The notes: a model not told the origin generated them from the sequence alone. 64,000 bases of DNA from Prostheceraeus crozeri (GCA_907163375.1 CAJQUW010016131.1:62001-126000), one strand, 5' to 3'. Numbered from the stretch's first letter, positions 44,091-55,104 are shown. A program made the numbers and translations.

Positions 44091-44414
44091 ATGCAGTGGT
44101 ACTTGATTGTAGCACAACTGGTTTTCGAGCTATGCCTGCTCACTCTCGAAGTATATTCCTTCTGTACATGCGTCCATTATTTAGAAAAGGCTAGCAAATT
44201 CATATCTTCAAAAAGACTTGCAATAGACATCAGTAACGGTGAAACTATGTATTGCGATGTATGTAAGCGAAAGGATGGAAATGAAAAGCGCATCTTCAAG
44301 AGATGTAAGCATGCTTTTTGTCAACGCTGTTTCATACGTAATTGCATTCAACTTTGCAAATGTAACCACTGTGATATTGCTCATTTCGAGTGTCACTTAT
44401 GCCGCAATAGTTAG
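44091..44414 (+). CDS. Membrane-anchored RING finger protein, ~107 aa
   Basis: A hydrophobic N-terminal segment (LIVAQLVFELCLLTLEVY) suggests a membrane anchor or signal. The C-terminal half has, counted from the upstream TTG codon, C57-x2-C60-x13-C74-x-H76-x2-C79-x2-C82, then a Cys-rich run to C103-x2-C106: a RING-type pattern. A ubiquitin-ligase role acting on host or element proteins is plausible. It is absent from copy 1, where a 445-bp deletion removes it. The start ATG at 44091 follows the previous stop by two bases. Confidence 0.55.
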   Translation: MQWYLIVAQLVFELCLLTLEVYSFCTCVHYLEKASKFISSKRLAIDISNGETMYCDVCKRKDGNEKRIFKRCKHAFCQRCFIRNCIQLCKCNHCDIAHFECHLCRNS

Positions 44415-44465
44415 TACCTATGCAAATGTGGTAAAGACAGGTTTTAGCAAAGACTAACACGGAAA

Positions 44466-44831
44466 ATGGCGAAACGTAAAATGACGAAACGTAAAGGTCA
44501 AAAGTCTTCAAAGGTTTCTCCAGCCATTCAAGCTCTCCGACGAATGAAAGCAAATCAGCGATACAATGCTATACGACATGCTAACGATAAATTCATTCGT
44601 GAAATTATTTCTCATGTGAGAAAGTTGAGGACGAAGAAATGAGCACCAAAACAACGAAAGTTACTTAAGCGATATGCTACGAAATTGCGTTTCATCTCCA
44701 ATCCTAAAGTCACCCTTCAAAGAAAGAGGGAAACTCTAACACAAAAGGGTGGTCTCCTTCCAGCGTTACTACCGATGCTAGCTCCTATCGTGGGCAACGT
44801 ATTGCGTAATATCTTTGGCTCTAGACGTTAA
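44466..44831 (+). CDS. Small basic protein and GG peptide split by TGA (copy 2)
   Basis: ATG 44466, 58 codons, TGA at 44640-44642, then 62 in-frame codons to TAA at 44829. Compared with copy 1 it has an extra 15-bp repeat near the start (MAKRKMTKRK). The second module keeps QKGG and the hydrophobic helix without any change by eye. Confidence 0.55.
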
Positions 44832-44862
44832 TTATGCAAATGTTAAATCTCAAAGTATTATA

Positions 44863-45479
44863 ATGGATTTCAGACTTCAATGTGATAAAGTTCTGACTGT
44901 ATCAGTCCATCTCATGCAGGTAAAACTGTTTTCACGCTGAATTTATTGGATAAAAGAAGGGAGTTGTTTAAGGAACCTATCAATCGAGTGATTTGGTGTT
45001 ATGGTATTTATCAACCGTCGCTGTTTCAGGAATTGCAAAGTCGCAACTTTATTCGACATGAAGGAATTATTCCAGTGGATAAACTTCAGTCTAATGATGT
45101 TGTTGTATTGGATGATTTATTAAAAGAAAGTAAGAATTCAAAAGATGTTACAGATATGTTCACTCGGGCAGCACATCATAAAAGGTGCTTTATCATCTAT
45201 ATCACACAAAATTTGTTTCCTGATGGAAAAGAAGCTCGTACACGAAACCTGAATACACACTATTATGCTATTTTCAAGAATCCGCGAGATAAAAGTCAAT
45301 TTGAAATTTTAGCGCGACAAGTTGCACCCAGAGGATCAAAAGCATTAATTGAAATTTTTCAAGCAGCTACTGAAAAACCACACGGTTACTTATTCATTGA
45401 CTTTACGCAAGAGTGTCCGGAAGAATTTAGATTTCGAAGTGATATTTTGAAAACTCCCATGATTATCTACAAACTATGA
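44863..45479 (+). pseudogene. ATP: Packaging ATPase, frameshifted at Walker A (copy 2)
   Basis: One G is missing just before the Walker A codons (near 44905), so the start and the rest of the protein are in different frames. Everything from LDKRREL to the C-terminus (45479) is open and matches copy 3. Confidence 0.85.
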
Positions 45480-46168
45480 GTTCTTATTCTCGCATGATTG
45501 TTATTCCTCAGGATGAATATGTACAATTGACTGCCATGCAGCAAGTAAAGCAACCTCTTGCAAATCAAATGTATAGGAAAGAAATAGATTATCAGCAAAA
45601 TGTTCGCATCAAAGATCCACATCGTGCTGTATTATTACAATCGGAAACTGTTGAGCAACTAAAAAATTTGAAGAATAAGATGCGTGACTCTGTATCGACT
45701 GCTACACCTTTAGCATCTCGCGCACATGCCATATCTCTTTTCAACAGTATTGAACCCCATCTCAACGTAAATGATAGAGGAGAAATCATTACAGATGAAA
45801 ATAAAGTGATTGATGCTTCACGTTATGAAGACTTGATTCAGTATGCGACACGTAGAAAGCGCCGTCAGGGCTATGTTCCACCTGGTTGGTCATACTTTCT
45901 TAAACTATTGAAAAAGCATAATGTGCCAAAATTTGCTTTGAATAATGAGACATTGAAAGAACTTGATTCAACAGTGGCTACTGCTCCAATGCTTCAGACG
46001 ATAAAAATGCCAACAAATTGGTTTAAAACGTCACCTGCTACATCCCCTCCCACACTCACTAAGCAAACAAGAGGAAGAACTCGTCGTAGATCTACGCCAC
46101 CACTAAAACTAGTAAAAGGAAAACGTAAAACAGCTCCTCCCAAGAAATACATGTTCTCAGACTATTAA
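45476..46168 (+). CDS. Conserved Polinton PPGW protein (copy 2)
   Basis: Intact 230 aa; overlaps the ATPase stop by four bases. Few substitutions from copy 1 (for example NSIEP for NGIEP). Confidence 0.7.
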   Translation: MSSYSRMIVIPQDEYVQLTAMQQVKQPLANQMYRKEIDYQQNVRIKDPHRAVLLQSETVEQLKNLKNKMRDSVSTATPLASRAHAISLFNSIEPHLNVNDRGEIITDENKVIDASRYEDLIQYATRRKRRQGYVPPGWSYFLKLLKKHNVPKFALNNETLKELDSTVATAPMLQTIKMPTNWFKTSPATSPPTLTKQTRGRTRRRSTPPLKLVKGKRKTAPPKKYMFSDY

Positions 46169-46169
46169 T

Positions 46170-46274
46170 ATGAGGCAGATGTGTTGCTTGCCATGTAATG
46201 AGCCGCCAGAGGTGAATGTCGTTGTCACTTGCACTTGCTGCGCCAGCTCTCACAATGAAACCCCTAAACAATGA
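46170..46274 (+). pseudogene. Cys-rich ORF, stopped after 34 codons (copy 2)
   Basis: Starts MRQMCCLPCNEP; a TGA stands where copy 1 has a Cys codon after PKQ. The second Cys cluster is therefore not reached. The same stop is in copy 3. Confidence 0.4.
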
Positions 46275-46347
46275 GAACACGATCGCAAAACCGCTAAAGC
46301 TAAATGCTGCAGTTGTTGTAAATGTAGAAAGGCAAGAAAACAAAAAG

Positions 46348-47435
46348 ATGAGAAGGAGGAAAAAGAGTCAGCCGTCATCGACTGAACGTTTGAAGTCAAT
46401 CTATTATGATGTAAAACATCCGGCAGGATTTGCATCTATCAAGAAATTATCAAAAGCGAGTGGTCTTCCACAATCACAAGTGAAACGATGGTTAAAGGGT
46501 CAGGCTACCTATACACTCCACAAACAAGCGAAAAAGAAGTACCGCACCCGCCATTATATTGTTCATGACATCGATGAACAGTGGCAAGCAGATTTGTGTG
46601 ATGTTGCCTCCATTTCAAAACATAACTCGAGTAATAATTTTATTTTAACCGTCATTGATATTTTCTCGCGTTATGCGTGGGCTCAACCTTTAAAAACTAA
46701 AGAAGGGAAAGGAGTAGCAAAAGCATTCCAAACAATTTTTCGAGAAGGTCGCATTCTAAAAAGAATTCAGAGTGATCAAGGAAAAGAGTTCGAAAATCAG
46801 CATTTGAGAAGATTATTTGAGAGGCATGACATTGAGTTGTTTAGTGTAAAGAGTGCTTATAAAGCTGCTCTCGTTGAACGTTTTACTCGCACATTAAAAA
46901 ATCGCTTGTGGCGACATTTTACTGCCAACTTGACACAAAATTGGACAAAGGTTCTACGAGATACTCTCCATGCCTACAATCACTCTATCCATCGTTCTAT
47001 TGGACTCAGACCAGTAGATGTAAATGCTGACAATGTAGATAAAGTGCGCGAATCATTCCAACGTAAACGCACTCATGTGAAAAGTGATGTGAAAATTGGT
47101 GATGAAGTTCGTATCTCAAAAGTGAAAAGTGTTTTTGCCAAAGGGTACCTTTCGAATTGGACAGAGGAGGTATTTACAGTATCAAGGATTGATCAAAAAG
47201 ACTCTCCACCACCTACAAGTTGAAAGATTACAATAATGAAGAAATTGAGGGTAGCTTTTACCACGATGAGATTGAGGTAGTCACTGAAAGTGAAACATAT
47301 TTGGTAGAGAAAATCATCCGATGTAAAAAACGGCAAGGTGAAGAATGGTGTCTTGTTAAATGGGCTGGTTATCCTTCAAGTATGAACTCTTGGATGCGTC
47401 ATGCCGACATCTTTCATCTAAGTGATCGACAGTGA
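46348..47435 (+). pseudogene. INT: Integrase separated from its chromodomain by a frameshift (copy 2)
   Basis: The catalytic core is open with both Asp, the Gly after SDQ and the Glu (ERFTRTLK). One C is missing before the ACCACCTAC stretch (near 47208), ending the core at 47223 after PPPTS. The chromodomain (YLVEKIIRC, CLVKWAGYP) stays open in the next frame to 47435. Copy 3 shares the lesion, so it predates the split of copies 2 and 3. Confidence 0.85.
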
Positions 47436-47476
47436 TTCATGCAAAGTTGTAACTAACAATGTTTAGGGTTTGAGAT

Positions 47477-47932
47477 ATGAATCGAACTGCCTCATTTTAT
47501 TCACGACCCTCCTATGTAAGTGGTGGAGGACAAATTTACATCGGCGCTCGCCGCCAACGTGGAGGTAGCATACTTGGTGCACTGAAATCTGTTGTAGCAC
47601 CTCTCATATCCAATGTCGGAAGATCTTTAAAACGAAATGTTTTAAGTAATGCCGTTGGCTTTGCTGGTGATGTTGCTAGTGATCTTTCCAGAGGTAGAAG
47701 TTTTAAGAGCAGTTTGTTGAATCGTGGGAAAGAACGCGGTTTAAAAACATTGAAGCAGACCTTTGCTGGTGTTACTCAAGGAAAGAAATCGCCTAAACGA
47801 ATGAATAAAGGAAGAAAGAAACATCGCGGAGCTGGTAAGGTGCGATCTTCAGTCAAAAGGCATTCACGCAAACGTCGTAGAGGCTCTAATCATTCATCAG
47901 GCGCTAAACGACGACGCTGCCATAACTTCTAA
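47477..47932 (+). CDS. pVI/pX-like basic virion protein (copy 2)
   Basis: Intact 151 aa with the same two GG sites and Arg-rich tail as copy 1; ends three bases before the capsid ATG. Confidence 0.65.
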   Translation: MNRTASFYSRPSYVSGGGQIYIGARRQRGGSILGALKSVVAPLISNVGRSLKRNVLSNAVGFAGDVASDLSRGRSFKSSLLNRGKERGLKTLKQTFAGVTQGKKSPKRMNKGRKKHRGAGKVRSSVKRHSRKRRRGSNHSSGAKRRRCHNF

Positions 47933-47934
47933 TC

Positions 47935-49212
47935 ATGGAGTGTAAAACTTCCGGGTTTTGTTTGTTTGATCAACAAGCCATACAGACAGATATTCTTAGT
48001 TCAAGTATTGTAGATTATCATCCTCGAACAGCTGAGAATGCTGGCCCCATTGAAGTTGTTATTCCTGGTGGTAGTGATGACTACATAGATTTGAGTTATG
48101 CGATGGTTGATTTGAGGTTTAGAATTCAGCAAGCAGATGGAACTGCTATTGACGATACACATAAAGTTGGACTGAACAATTTACCATTGACTACATTACT
48201 TCACGATGTTTCTCTAACGATTGGAGAGCAGCAGGTGGAAGGTGGCCAAAGCGAATATCCCTATAAATCATATTTCAATCATGTATCACAGTTTCATCCA
48301 GCAGCACAAAAAAGTCATATGGAAGCCATGGGATGGTACAGAGATGAAGCAGGAAAATTTGATGCTGAAACAAACAGTGGCTTTGTAAAGCGATCTGCTA
48401 TGATTAAAGATAGTAAAGTATGTCAGCTATATGGTCCGCTGAATTTAGACTTCTTTAGACAGTCAATGTTTTTACTCTGTAATACCAGCATGCGACTCAA
48501 GCTGACATTGAATAAGCCTGAATTTACGCTGAATGCATTTGCTAAAGTTGACAATTTTAGAATTCATGTGGAAGATATTGCACCTTACATTCGTCGAGTA
48601 GTACCCAATCCAAGTGTCATTAGAGGACATGCTGAAGGTCTTAACCGCCAAAATGCCATTTACCCCGTTCAGCATACAAAGCTTCTCACCTTTACAATTC
48701 CGAAAGATCAAAAGAGTTTCATGAAAGATGGCCTCTTTCCATCGGAAGCACCGAAGCTCCTCATGGTGGCAATGGTTGAAAATGATGCATTTAATGGTAA
48801 TGTAAAGAAGAATCCCTTCAATTTTAAACACAATCAGTTAAGTGAAATTGCTTTACGTGTAAATGGTGTGAGTCATCCTGGTCCACCCTACAAACCAGAT
48901 TTTGCTGCGGATCAATTTATGCGCAGTTATGTTTATTTTATGGATGTCTTTGGCTTTTACAATACGGATGACACCAACGGACTCACTATGAAAGAGTTTA
49001 AGAGTGGATATACTATTTATGCATTTGATTTGACTGCTGACAGCGATATTAGTGCACCCTATCGTCAAGCGAACGTGCCTCATAATATTCGTTTGGATTT
49101 GACGTTCAAAAGAACACTACCTGAGACGATCAATGTATTAATTTATGCAGTCTTTGATTCAAATATTGAAATTACAAAGTATCGTGACGTGATTCTTCAG
49201 TATAATCGTTAA
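47935..49212 (+). CDS. MCP: Major capsid protein, intact 425 aa
   Basis: The only uninterrupted capsid gene in the window. Length and conserved blocks (DDYIDLSYA, YPYKSYFNH, VENDAFNG, NPFNFKHNQL, YTIYAFDLTAD, INVLIYAVFDSNIEI) fit a double jelly-roll hexon-type protein that would form the icosahedral shell. The stop overlaps the protease start (TAATG). Private substitutions (LLHDV, IAPYIRR) against copies 1 and 3 indicate independent drift. Confidence 0.88.
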   Translation: MECKTSGFCLFDQQAIQTDILSSSIVDYHPRTAENAGPIEVVIPGGSDDYIDLSYAMVDLRFRIQQADGTAIDDTHKVGLNNLPLTTLLHDVSLTIGEQQVEGGQSEYPYKSYFNHVSQFHPAAQKSHMEAMGWYRDEAGKFDAETNSGFVKRSAMIKDSKVCQLYGPLNLDFFRQSMFLLCNTSMRLKLTLNKPEFTLNAFAKVDNFRIHVEDIAPYIRRVVPNPSVIRGHAEGLNRQNAIYPVQHTKLLTFTIPKDQKSFMKDGLFPSEAPKLLMVAMVENDAFNGNVKKNPFNFKHNQLSEIALRVNGVSHPGPPYKPDFAADQFMRSYVYFMDVFGFYNTDDTNGLTMKEFKSGYTIYAFDLTADSDISAPYRQANVPHNIRLDLTFKRTLPETINVLIYAVFDSNIEITKYRDVILQYNR

Positions 49213-49673
49213 TGAGTTGGTTGACTGCTGACGATATTAAAACTAAAGTACAGCGTAATGCAGACGAAGCGACGTTGAAAGCTTTCGATAATGTCTATTC
49301 GCTCGATACCTTACCACCTGCAGTAAATCACTATCCCATCTTTATTGTACTAAACACTCATTCGCAGAATTTAGGCGGTGAGCATTGGAAAGCGATCTTT
49401 ATTGGAGAAGACCGACATGGTGAACTATTTGACTCTCTTGCTCAACCTCCAAATATACCAACACAGCAGTGGTTGAGAAAACATACGCGTCAATATCAGC
49501 GAAATGAACGCATACTACAACATCCACTTTCATCAACGTGTGGTGCTTTTGTACTGTACTTCATCTAAAAACGTTTACATGTATCTCGATTTGTATCTGT
49601 TATTCAATACTTTTCATGTAATCCATCCTCTAATGAAAAGATGATTTGTAAGTTCTATCATGATTTGAAATAA
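49212..49673 (+). pseudogene. PRO: Adenain-like protease, same premature stop as copy 1
   Basis: His58, Asp74, Gln103 and Cys110 are present. TAA after CGAFVLYFI at 49566-49568 matches copy 1, although copy 2 is otherwise closest to copy 3, where this codon is TTA. Confidence 0.8.
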
Positions 49674-49760
49674 AAACATCATGTTGGAAAAATTGTTTTT
49701 TTATTTTACAATCCGCTGGGTACGTACATACTCGATGAGATAGTCTAGGATCACATTTAC

Positions 49761-50246
49761 TTATACATGAGATTTTAGTCCAGTAATGATCACTTTACTA
49801 TTATGAAAGATTGCAACATGCACAGGTAACAAACAACTAATGAGAGCTGCAGGAAAAAGTTCAGGTTCATAACACAAATTGTAACTGCTGGTACGAATCT
49901 TCAAAAATGATACACTTTCACTCAATTGAGTAGAGATCACCATATTGTCCACAGTCAGATTCGACATCACACACCTCTCCCTCTTCCATATCCGACGTAG
50001 TAGTCTCTGTAGCTCTAAGCGCATTGACTGCGCCGATGAATGAGAAAGGGCGCCGAGAATCTGTACAGTTCCATTTGGGAAGAGTTGAAGATTCCGTGAA
50101 TTGTTCATCTTCACCACTAACATTTGAGGTCGGCCCGGGTAATACTTGCTGTTTGGAAGGTGTTGGTGTAATGTTGTGAGATCGATTTTGGTGTAGAGTC
50201 TGAAGCGGCGGAGAATGTTGACGATGGTGTAGCGATGGCGCTTCAT
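49761..50246 (-). pseudogene. TBP homologue truncated by a stop (copy 2)
   Basis: The start ATG (50246) and both Phe-bearing saddle segments are kept, but a Gln codon has become TAA after LKSHV, removing the last helix (about 20 residues). The TATA box at 50289-50282 is kept. Confidence 0.8.
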
Positions 50247-50568
50247 GATGAAAAAATGAGTAAATTGAGCGATGTACCTTCCTTTTATACTTCTCCCAAC
50301 TACCTTGATGAAATGTGAAGTTAGTATGGAGTTGGGAATGATAGAGTTGAATTCGCCGATTGTTGACACGCAACCAGATGCGATTTCCAATACGTGAATG
50401 TCTTTTCATATAGAAGTATTTCAAATCCTTCATGATATGATGTAGAGATTGAAAATGACGATGAGATAAAGCAAACTCTCTTCTCACATTTCCAGTTGAA
50501 TCTTTGAAATAGACGTTTCGATCATGATCCGTTTCAATACGTTGTAGGGAATCTAATTTCCAACTCAT
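49918..50568 (-). CDS. Small basic protein b (copy 2)
   Basis: Open 216-aa frame as in copy 1, overlapping the TBP gene. Substitutions are scattered through both halves. Confidence 0.5.
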   Translation of the reverse strand: MSWKLDSLQRIETDHDRNVYFKDSTGNVRREFALSHRHFQSLHHIMKDLKYFYMKRHSRIGNRIWLRVNNRRIQLYHSQLHTNFTFHQGSWEKYKRKVHRSIYSFFHHEAPSLHHRQHSPPLQTLHQNRSHNITPTPSKQQVLPGPTSNVSGEDEQFTESSTLPKWNCTDSRRPFSFIGAVNALRATETTTSDMEEGEVCDVESDCGQYGDLYSIE

Positions 50569-50660
50569 GGTGCGTGGTAGTCATGTCTGATTAAGATTTG
50601 CATAGTAGGGTGATGAACTCACGACGAATAAATGTCATGATGGAGCGATGTATGTATCTT

Positions 50661-50948
50661 CTATACTTCTCCCAATTGTATTTGCGAAATGAGAAACAGT
50701 TTTGCGGAATGAGAATGGCAGATTTGAATTTCATTGTTGCGACGTTGAAGCCAAACTTGATCACCCAAGGAGATGAATCTTAATGTTTCAAAATATTCCA
50801 AATCCCTCATGATATCATTGAGGTTGACAAATTGTCGCCATGTTAATGTAATACCTCTTGATGTATGACCATGAGAATTTTTGAAATGTACGTTTCCATC
50901 ACGATCAACTCTGATATATTGTAGAGAGTCCAAAATCCAAGTCTTCAT
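50661..50948 (-). CDS. Small basic protein a (copy 2)
   Basis: 95 aa from ATG 50948; same frame break at the C-terminal side as copy 1. Nearly unchanged (VDRDGN for VDRNGN). Confidence 0.5.
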   Translation of the reverse strand: MKTWILDSLQYIRVDRDGNVHFKNSHGHTSRGITLTWRQFVNLNDIMRDLEYFETLRFISLGDQVWLQRRNNEIQICHSHSAKLFLISQIQLGEV

Positions 50949-50983
50949 GATGTTATGCAAAGCCGCAGATCAGCAATATCAAC

Positions 50984-52381
50984 ATGTCGTTTTCTCATAT
51001 TTTGCTTAGCAATGCGGCCGCAAATAGATTTGCTAGTAATCGAGCCGCACTCTTTTCTACTCCCATTGATCATGCACAACAGCTAAATGGAAATTGGGAA
51101 GTGGGTTTCACTCAACTTGTTCATAGCAACTGTGTCTATACTTTTGATCATGAGGTGATGACTATTAATATGAGACGCACAGCTGCTTACCAATGTGAAA
51201 AGGGCTGCCGAGTATACATTCCACAGTGGCCAAAGAAAGATATCTTATCATGTAAAAAGTTTATATATGATTTCTTGAATAAAGCGTGTAAACATATTGT
51301 CCAATTTACTCCGCACAATGATGATCATAATTATGTACATCATGTAGTTGAGAAAGATTGGATTGTTGGTTTAAGTCCAAGTTTAAGAAATGATTTAGGT
51401 TACCTCGCTAGCGCTTTAACAAGCTATGATAATTATAACGCTAATTACCACCCAAGTGGTCATAAACAGTTCATATATCGAGAGGAAGCTTATTATGTAG
51501 ATCTTATTCCAAAAAATGAGAAGACGTTGGTGAAGAAGATTGTGATTAAGCCAAGAAAGACAAACATGACTCCTGAAACATTATTGAAGAAATTTAATTA
51601 TCTCCTTCGAGTTGATGGTAAACAAGTGGCAACATTGACTTATATCAAATCATCTAATCATATTGCAATAAGTAAATTAAATGATGATGATCTAGTATTA
51701 GTTTGTTCAAAAGATTTTCATCAGTTCTTACGACATCGTTCTGCAGCTGTTCATGGAAAATTTGATATGCAACATTTACAATGTGAAAGGTCAAATCAAT
51801 TTGATACAGAATGGCCCGTATCTTTATACAGAAAGTGTGTAGAGCCTTTAGGTGGTATCTTACATGAAACAAGAGTGTTGATGCCTCGCATTATTACTTC
51901 AGTTAAATTGGTTGTAGATTATTTAAATGAAGTGATTAATGAGCAACAAATTTCATTTTCTGAAAAAGAAGGTTTTTTGTCTCTCACTATAAGTGGAAAA
52001 GGTATTGAACTAATTATGGATAAAACTCTAATGGACATTTTGGGTTTTCATCAAAATATCTTTAAAAGTGGTACTGTAACCAAAGCTAGCGCAGACATGT
52101 CACTATCGCGTCGCATTAACTATTTTCAGATATATTCCAATATTGGTGAAGATGTACGTGTGGGAGATGTTGAAGCGCCATTGCTAGCAATGATACCATA
52201 CCAGCCAAAAAGCTACAGTATTTTATCTGAGCATACTTTCAAGAAATTGCATTATACAAAGCTGAAATCAAACTACATCCCACAAATTGATATTGCAATT
52301 TATGACGATGCTGGTGCGTTGATTCCTTTTCATAAAGATGCTGTGACAAGTATCACACTCCATTTCCGAATGAAGAGTTAA
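50984..52381 (+). CDS. Putative virion protein 1, intact 465 aa
   Basis: MSFSHILLSNAAANRF, then LNGNWEVGFTQL near residue 40, a Cys-containing segment (CEKGCRVYIPQW), a central domain, and a C-terminal domain with VGDVEAPLLAMIP, IPQIDIAIYDDAG and TLHFRMKS. This end is characteristic of large structural proteins in animal Polintons. It is paralogous to the next gene. Its divergent start lies 36 bp from protein a. An outer-capsid, fibre or penton role is inferred only from context. Confidence 0.65.
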   Translation: MSFSHILLSNAAANRFASNRAALFSTPIDHAQQLNGNWEVGFTQLVHSNCVYTFDHEVMTINMRRTAAYQCEKGCRVYIPQWPKKDILSCKKFIYDFLNKACKHIVQFTPHNDDHNYVHHVVEKDWIVGLSPSLRNDLGYLASALTSYDNYNANYHPSGHKQFIYREEAYYVDLIPKNEKTLVKKIVIKPRKTNMTPETLLKKFNYLLRVDGKQVATLTYIKSSNHIAISKLNDDDLVLVCSKDFHQFLRHRSAAVHGKFDMQHLQCERSNQFDTEWPVSLYRKCVEPLGGILHETRVLMPRIITSVKLVVDYLNEVINEQQISFSEKEGFLSLTISGKGIELIMDKTLMDILGFHQNIFKSGTVTKASADMSLSRRINYFQIYSNIGEDVRVGDVEAPLLAMIPYQPKSYSILSEHTFKKLHYTKLKSNYIPQIDIAIYDDAGALIPFHKDAVTSITLHFRMKS

Positions 52382-52390
52382 TGCAAAAGT

Positions 52391-53941
52391 ATGCTAATAT
52401 ATTTTTCCAATGTGAATAATATTGAAAGTGAAAATGAGGACTCGTTTCTAATCTACTTGCCCAGTAATGCTACTATGAATAAATTTCCCAAAAATAAACC
52501 ATCAGACTATCGAGTAGAATTAAATCGCCCACTACATTTAGAAGGTGAATGGGAGGTTGGCGTGTCTATTATTTGCTATGATAGCAATATTCAGAATGTG
52601 AATGATGTGGAATAAATGATATTGACTCCTCGCACCCATAATGGAATAACGATGAATAATGCATTCCAGTTCCCATACAATTTAACGTCAGATGGAAAGT
52701 GGAACCATGAATGGATTCAGATAAAATCAGATTATTATGAACCATTCGGGAATGAGAAAATTATCAAGGCATTCAACAGTGGTAATACTTCCATCATGAA
52801 GAATAAGGATCAGAAAGCTTATGAGTTTACTATCTATCATTGGAGTGAGAGACAGTTCCTTCGCTTTCATTCTTTTACTAAAGGTCTTACACTGAGGTTG
52901 GATAATGAATTCTATCCACATCTCGGTTTTGGCCATGGACTACATCTAACGTCAATTGCTACTGCAAATGTTAAAAAAGTTTATTCAAATCGAATCAACA
53001 AATTTCATTATAAATTTAAAATATTTGATGAAGATGTTGTAGAATGCGAAGAACGCATCATTTTGAAACAGCGTGGTGTTCAACCTTTATCACTTATTGA
53101 GTTAGTAAAACGATGGAATGAGACTGTGGGTAAGAAGTATGGAGAGAAAATTATGGCGGACAAAAATAAGTTGGTTATTTAGAAATATAATGACAAACTT
53201 ACAGTTTATTTCTCTCCAACCTTGCGTCATTTTGTAAGACATTATACACCTATTATTGGAAGCGGTGTGGTGTATGCTTCTCATGAATATCACACTAAAG
53301 CTGATTCAGTTAATGATGAATGGTGGGTGGACATCAATGGTGATCGCATCAAGAAAATTTACCAGTCTTATCAAGAATCTAAAGTTGCTATCAATATAAT
53401 GCCGCGTCTATATCATACAGTTGAAAGCTTCATTCATGTAGTAAATCCTTATATACAACAGAAGTTGAAGCATGTGATGAAAAGTAAATATGATGTAAAG
53501 ACACACCACATTTCGTTTTCAATTGAAAATCAACGCGTTGTTCTGAAACTGAGTGATGACATTCAATGTCAATTGAGTAAAAATTTGATAAAACTCTTTG
53601 GTTTTTCAATGCTACAAACTGTGTTTACTGCTGCCCATACGATTGGTATAGAAACACCAATGACACTTGATAAACATGAACAGCACCTTTACATTCAAAG
53701 TGATTTGATTCTACCTATTTCTGTTAGTGAGAAAAAAGAATACATTTTACGTGATTTCATTCATGATAAAGACGCTTCATATGGAATAGTCGAGAAGATG
53801 TTTGAATCTATTTTCTATCATCCCGTCATCAAACAAACTATACCCTCTATTGCTATCAAAATTACCAATGGTTTACAAGAGTGCATGCATGTGAAAGATA
53901 CTAAATCCCTCGTAACTTTAGTGTTTCGGAAAAAAAAGTGA
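52391..53941 (+). pseudogene. Putative virion protein 2 with two nonsense mutations (copy 2)
   Basis: In frame throughout, but TAA at 52613-52615 (Glu codon in copy 1) and TAG at 53180-53182 (Gln codon in copy 1) interrupt it. The region where copy 1 has an extra base is normal here. LEGEWEVGV is present. Confidence 0.65.
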
Positions 53942-54126
53942 AGTCATTGTGATATGTTTATTGAAATAAAAATATGTGTATGAAAAAAGTCTTTTCACAG
54001 ATATAGGGGGAATGGGCTGACTGTAGGCATATATTCACAAGGAAGAAACGATCTCATGCGATACACAAAATAACCATGTATATCTAAAAAAAGCAACATC
54101 AAAATACTGAGTTAAAGTTGATTATG

Positions 54127-55104
54127 TCAATACATCTCCTGAATGTGGTAGCGTGAGTTTTATTCTTTTGGGTGGAGGTATGTTTGTGTCAGGATGTCCA
54201 TGTGGAAGAGATGTGTTATGTCCTATCCAACACCTCTTATCCTCCTATGTTGAAAGTGCTCGTTTCTTGAACGTGTGCGTTTTCACAGTATGAACTTGAG
54301 ATTTTAAGATTGTCATATTGACAAACGTTATAGTTTTATTTTTATAGGCCTTCTTATAGGACCGATGTTTCATTTTGTGAACAATGGATTTTGATATACC
54401 TTTAGCACGCTTAATACTATCTGCACATTCTTTTAATTTCATGGAATACATTTTAGGACGGAGGAGAATCATTTCATCTATTTCCTTTCCTGCAATTTCA
54501 TCCTTAAAACAACCATGTTTGGCTTTATTCTGTATGGAATAGAGTGGATGAGTGGGATTGTAGTTAGATGTGTCGAAATATTTTTCTAATGACTTACCTA
54601 CTTCATTAAAATTTAAATCTTTTTGAGTGGTAATTCCTAAAAGAAACTATCCGTATCACCACCTAACAAACGAACCTCTTTTACGAGAGGACATGGTTTT
54701 AGTATTTTGTAGAAGAGTTGATACATTTTAAGCTTGGAATAATCTAAAACGGCTTGCCCAATATAGATGGGCTTGCACAACTCAACTTCAGATTTTATCA
54801 TTTTGACACCTACAAGATCCTCATCGATGATGTCTCTATCAATGAAAAGAGGTGATGAGGTCAATTTGTGATATTTTTGATCATCAATGCCTAGTTTGTA
54901 GTTCATGCGTTTTCTAACATCCTCCATCGTCTTACCAAATAGACTATTATTCTTATACTTATAAAAATCTTTTTCAAAATTATTTTGGGCGAGTGCACGT
55001 TTCTGGCTGTTACTATCTATGTAGGGTTTGAGGAAAGCTTTCTGTCTAAATTTGATAATGCGGTGAACTGACTTTAGAAGCATGCCCATTTCTAAATAGA
55101 ATGG
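54127..55104 (-). pseudogene. POLB: PolB 3' remnant (copy 2)
   Basis: Only the C-terminal quarter, from FYLEMG onward, is left. Motif B and GGDTDSFF are present, then one base is lost just after the DTDS motif, and a Trp codon near the C-terminus is TAG (after KRALST). The upstream part is missing because of the joint with copy 3. Confidence 0.85.
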
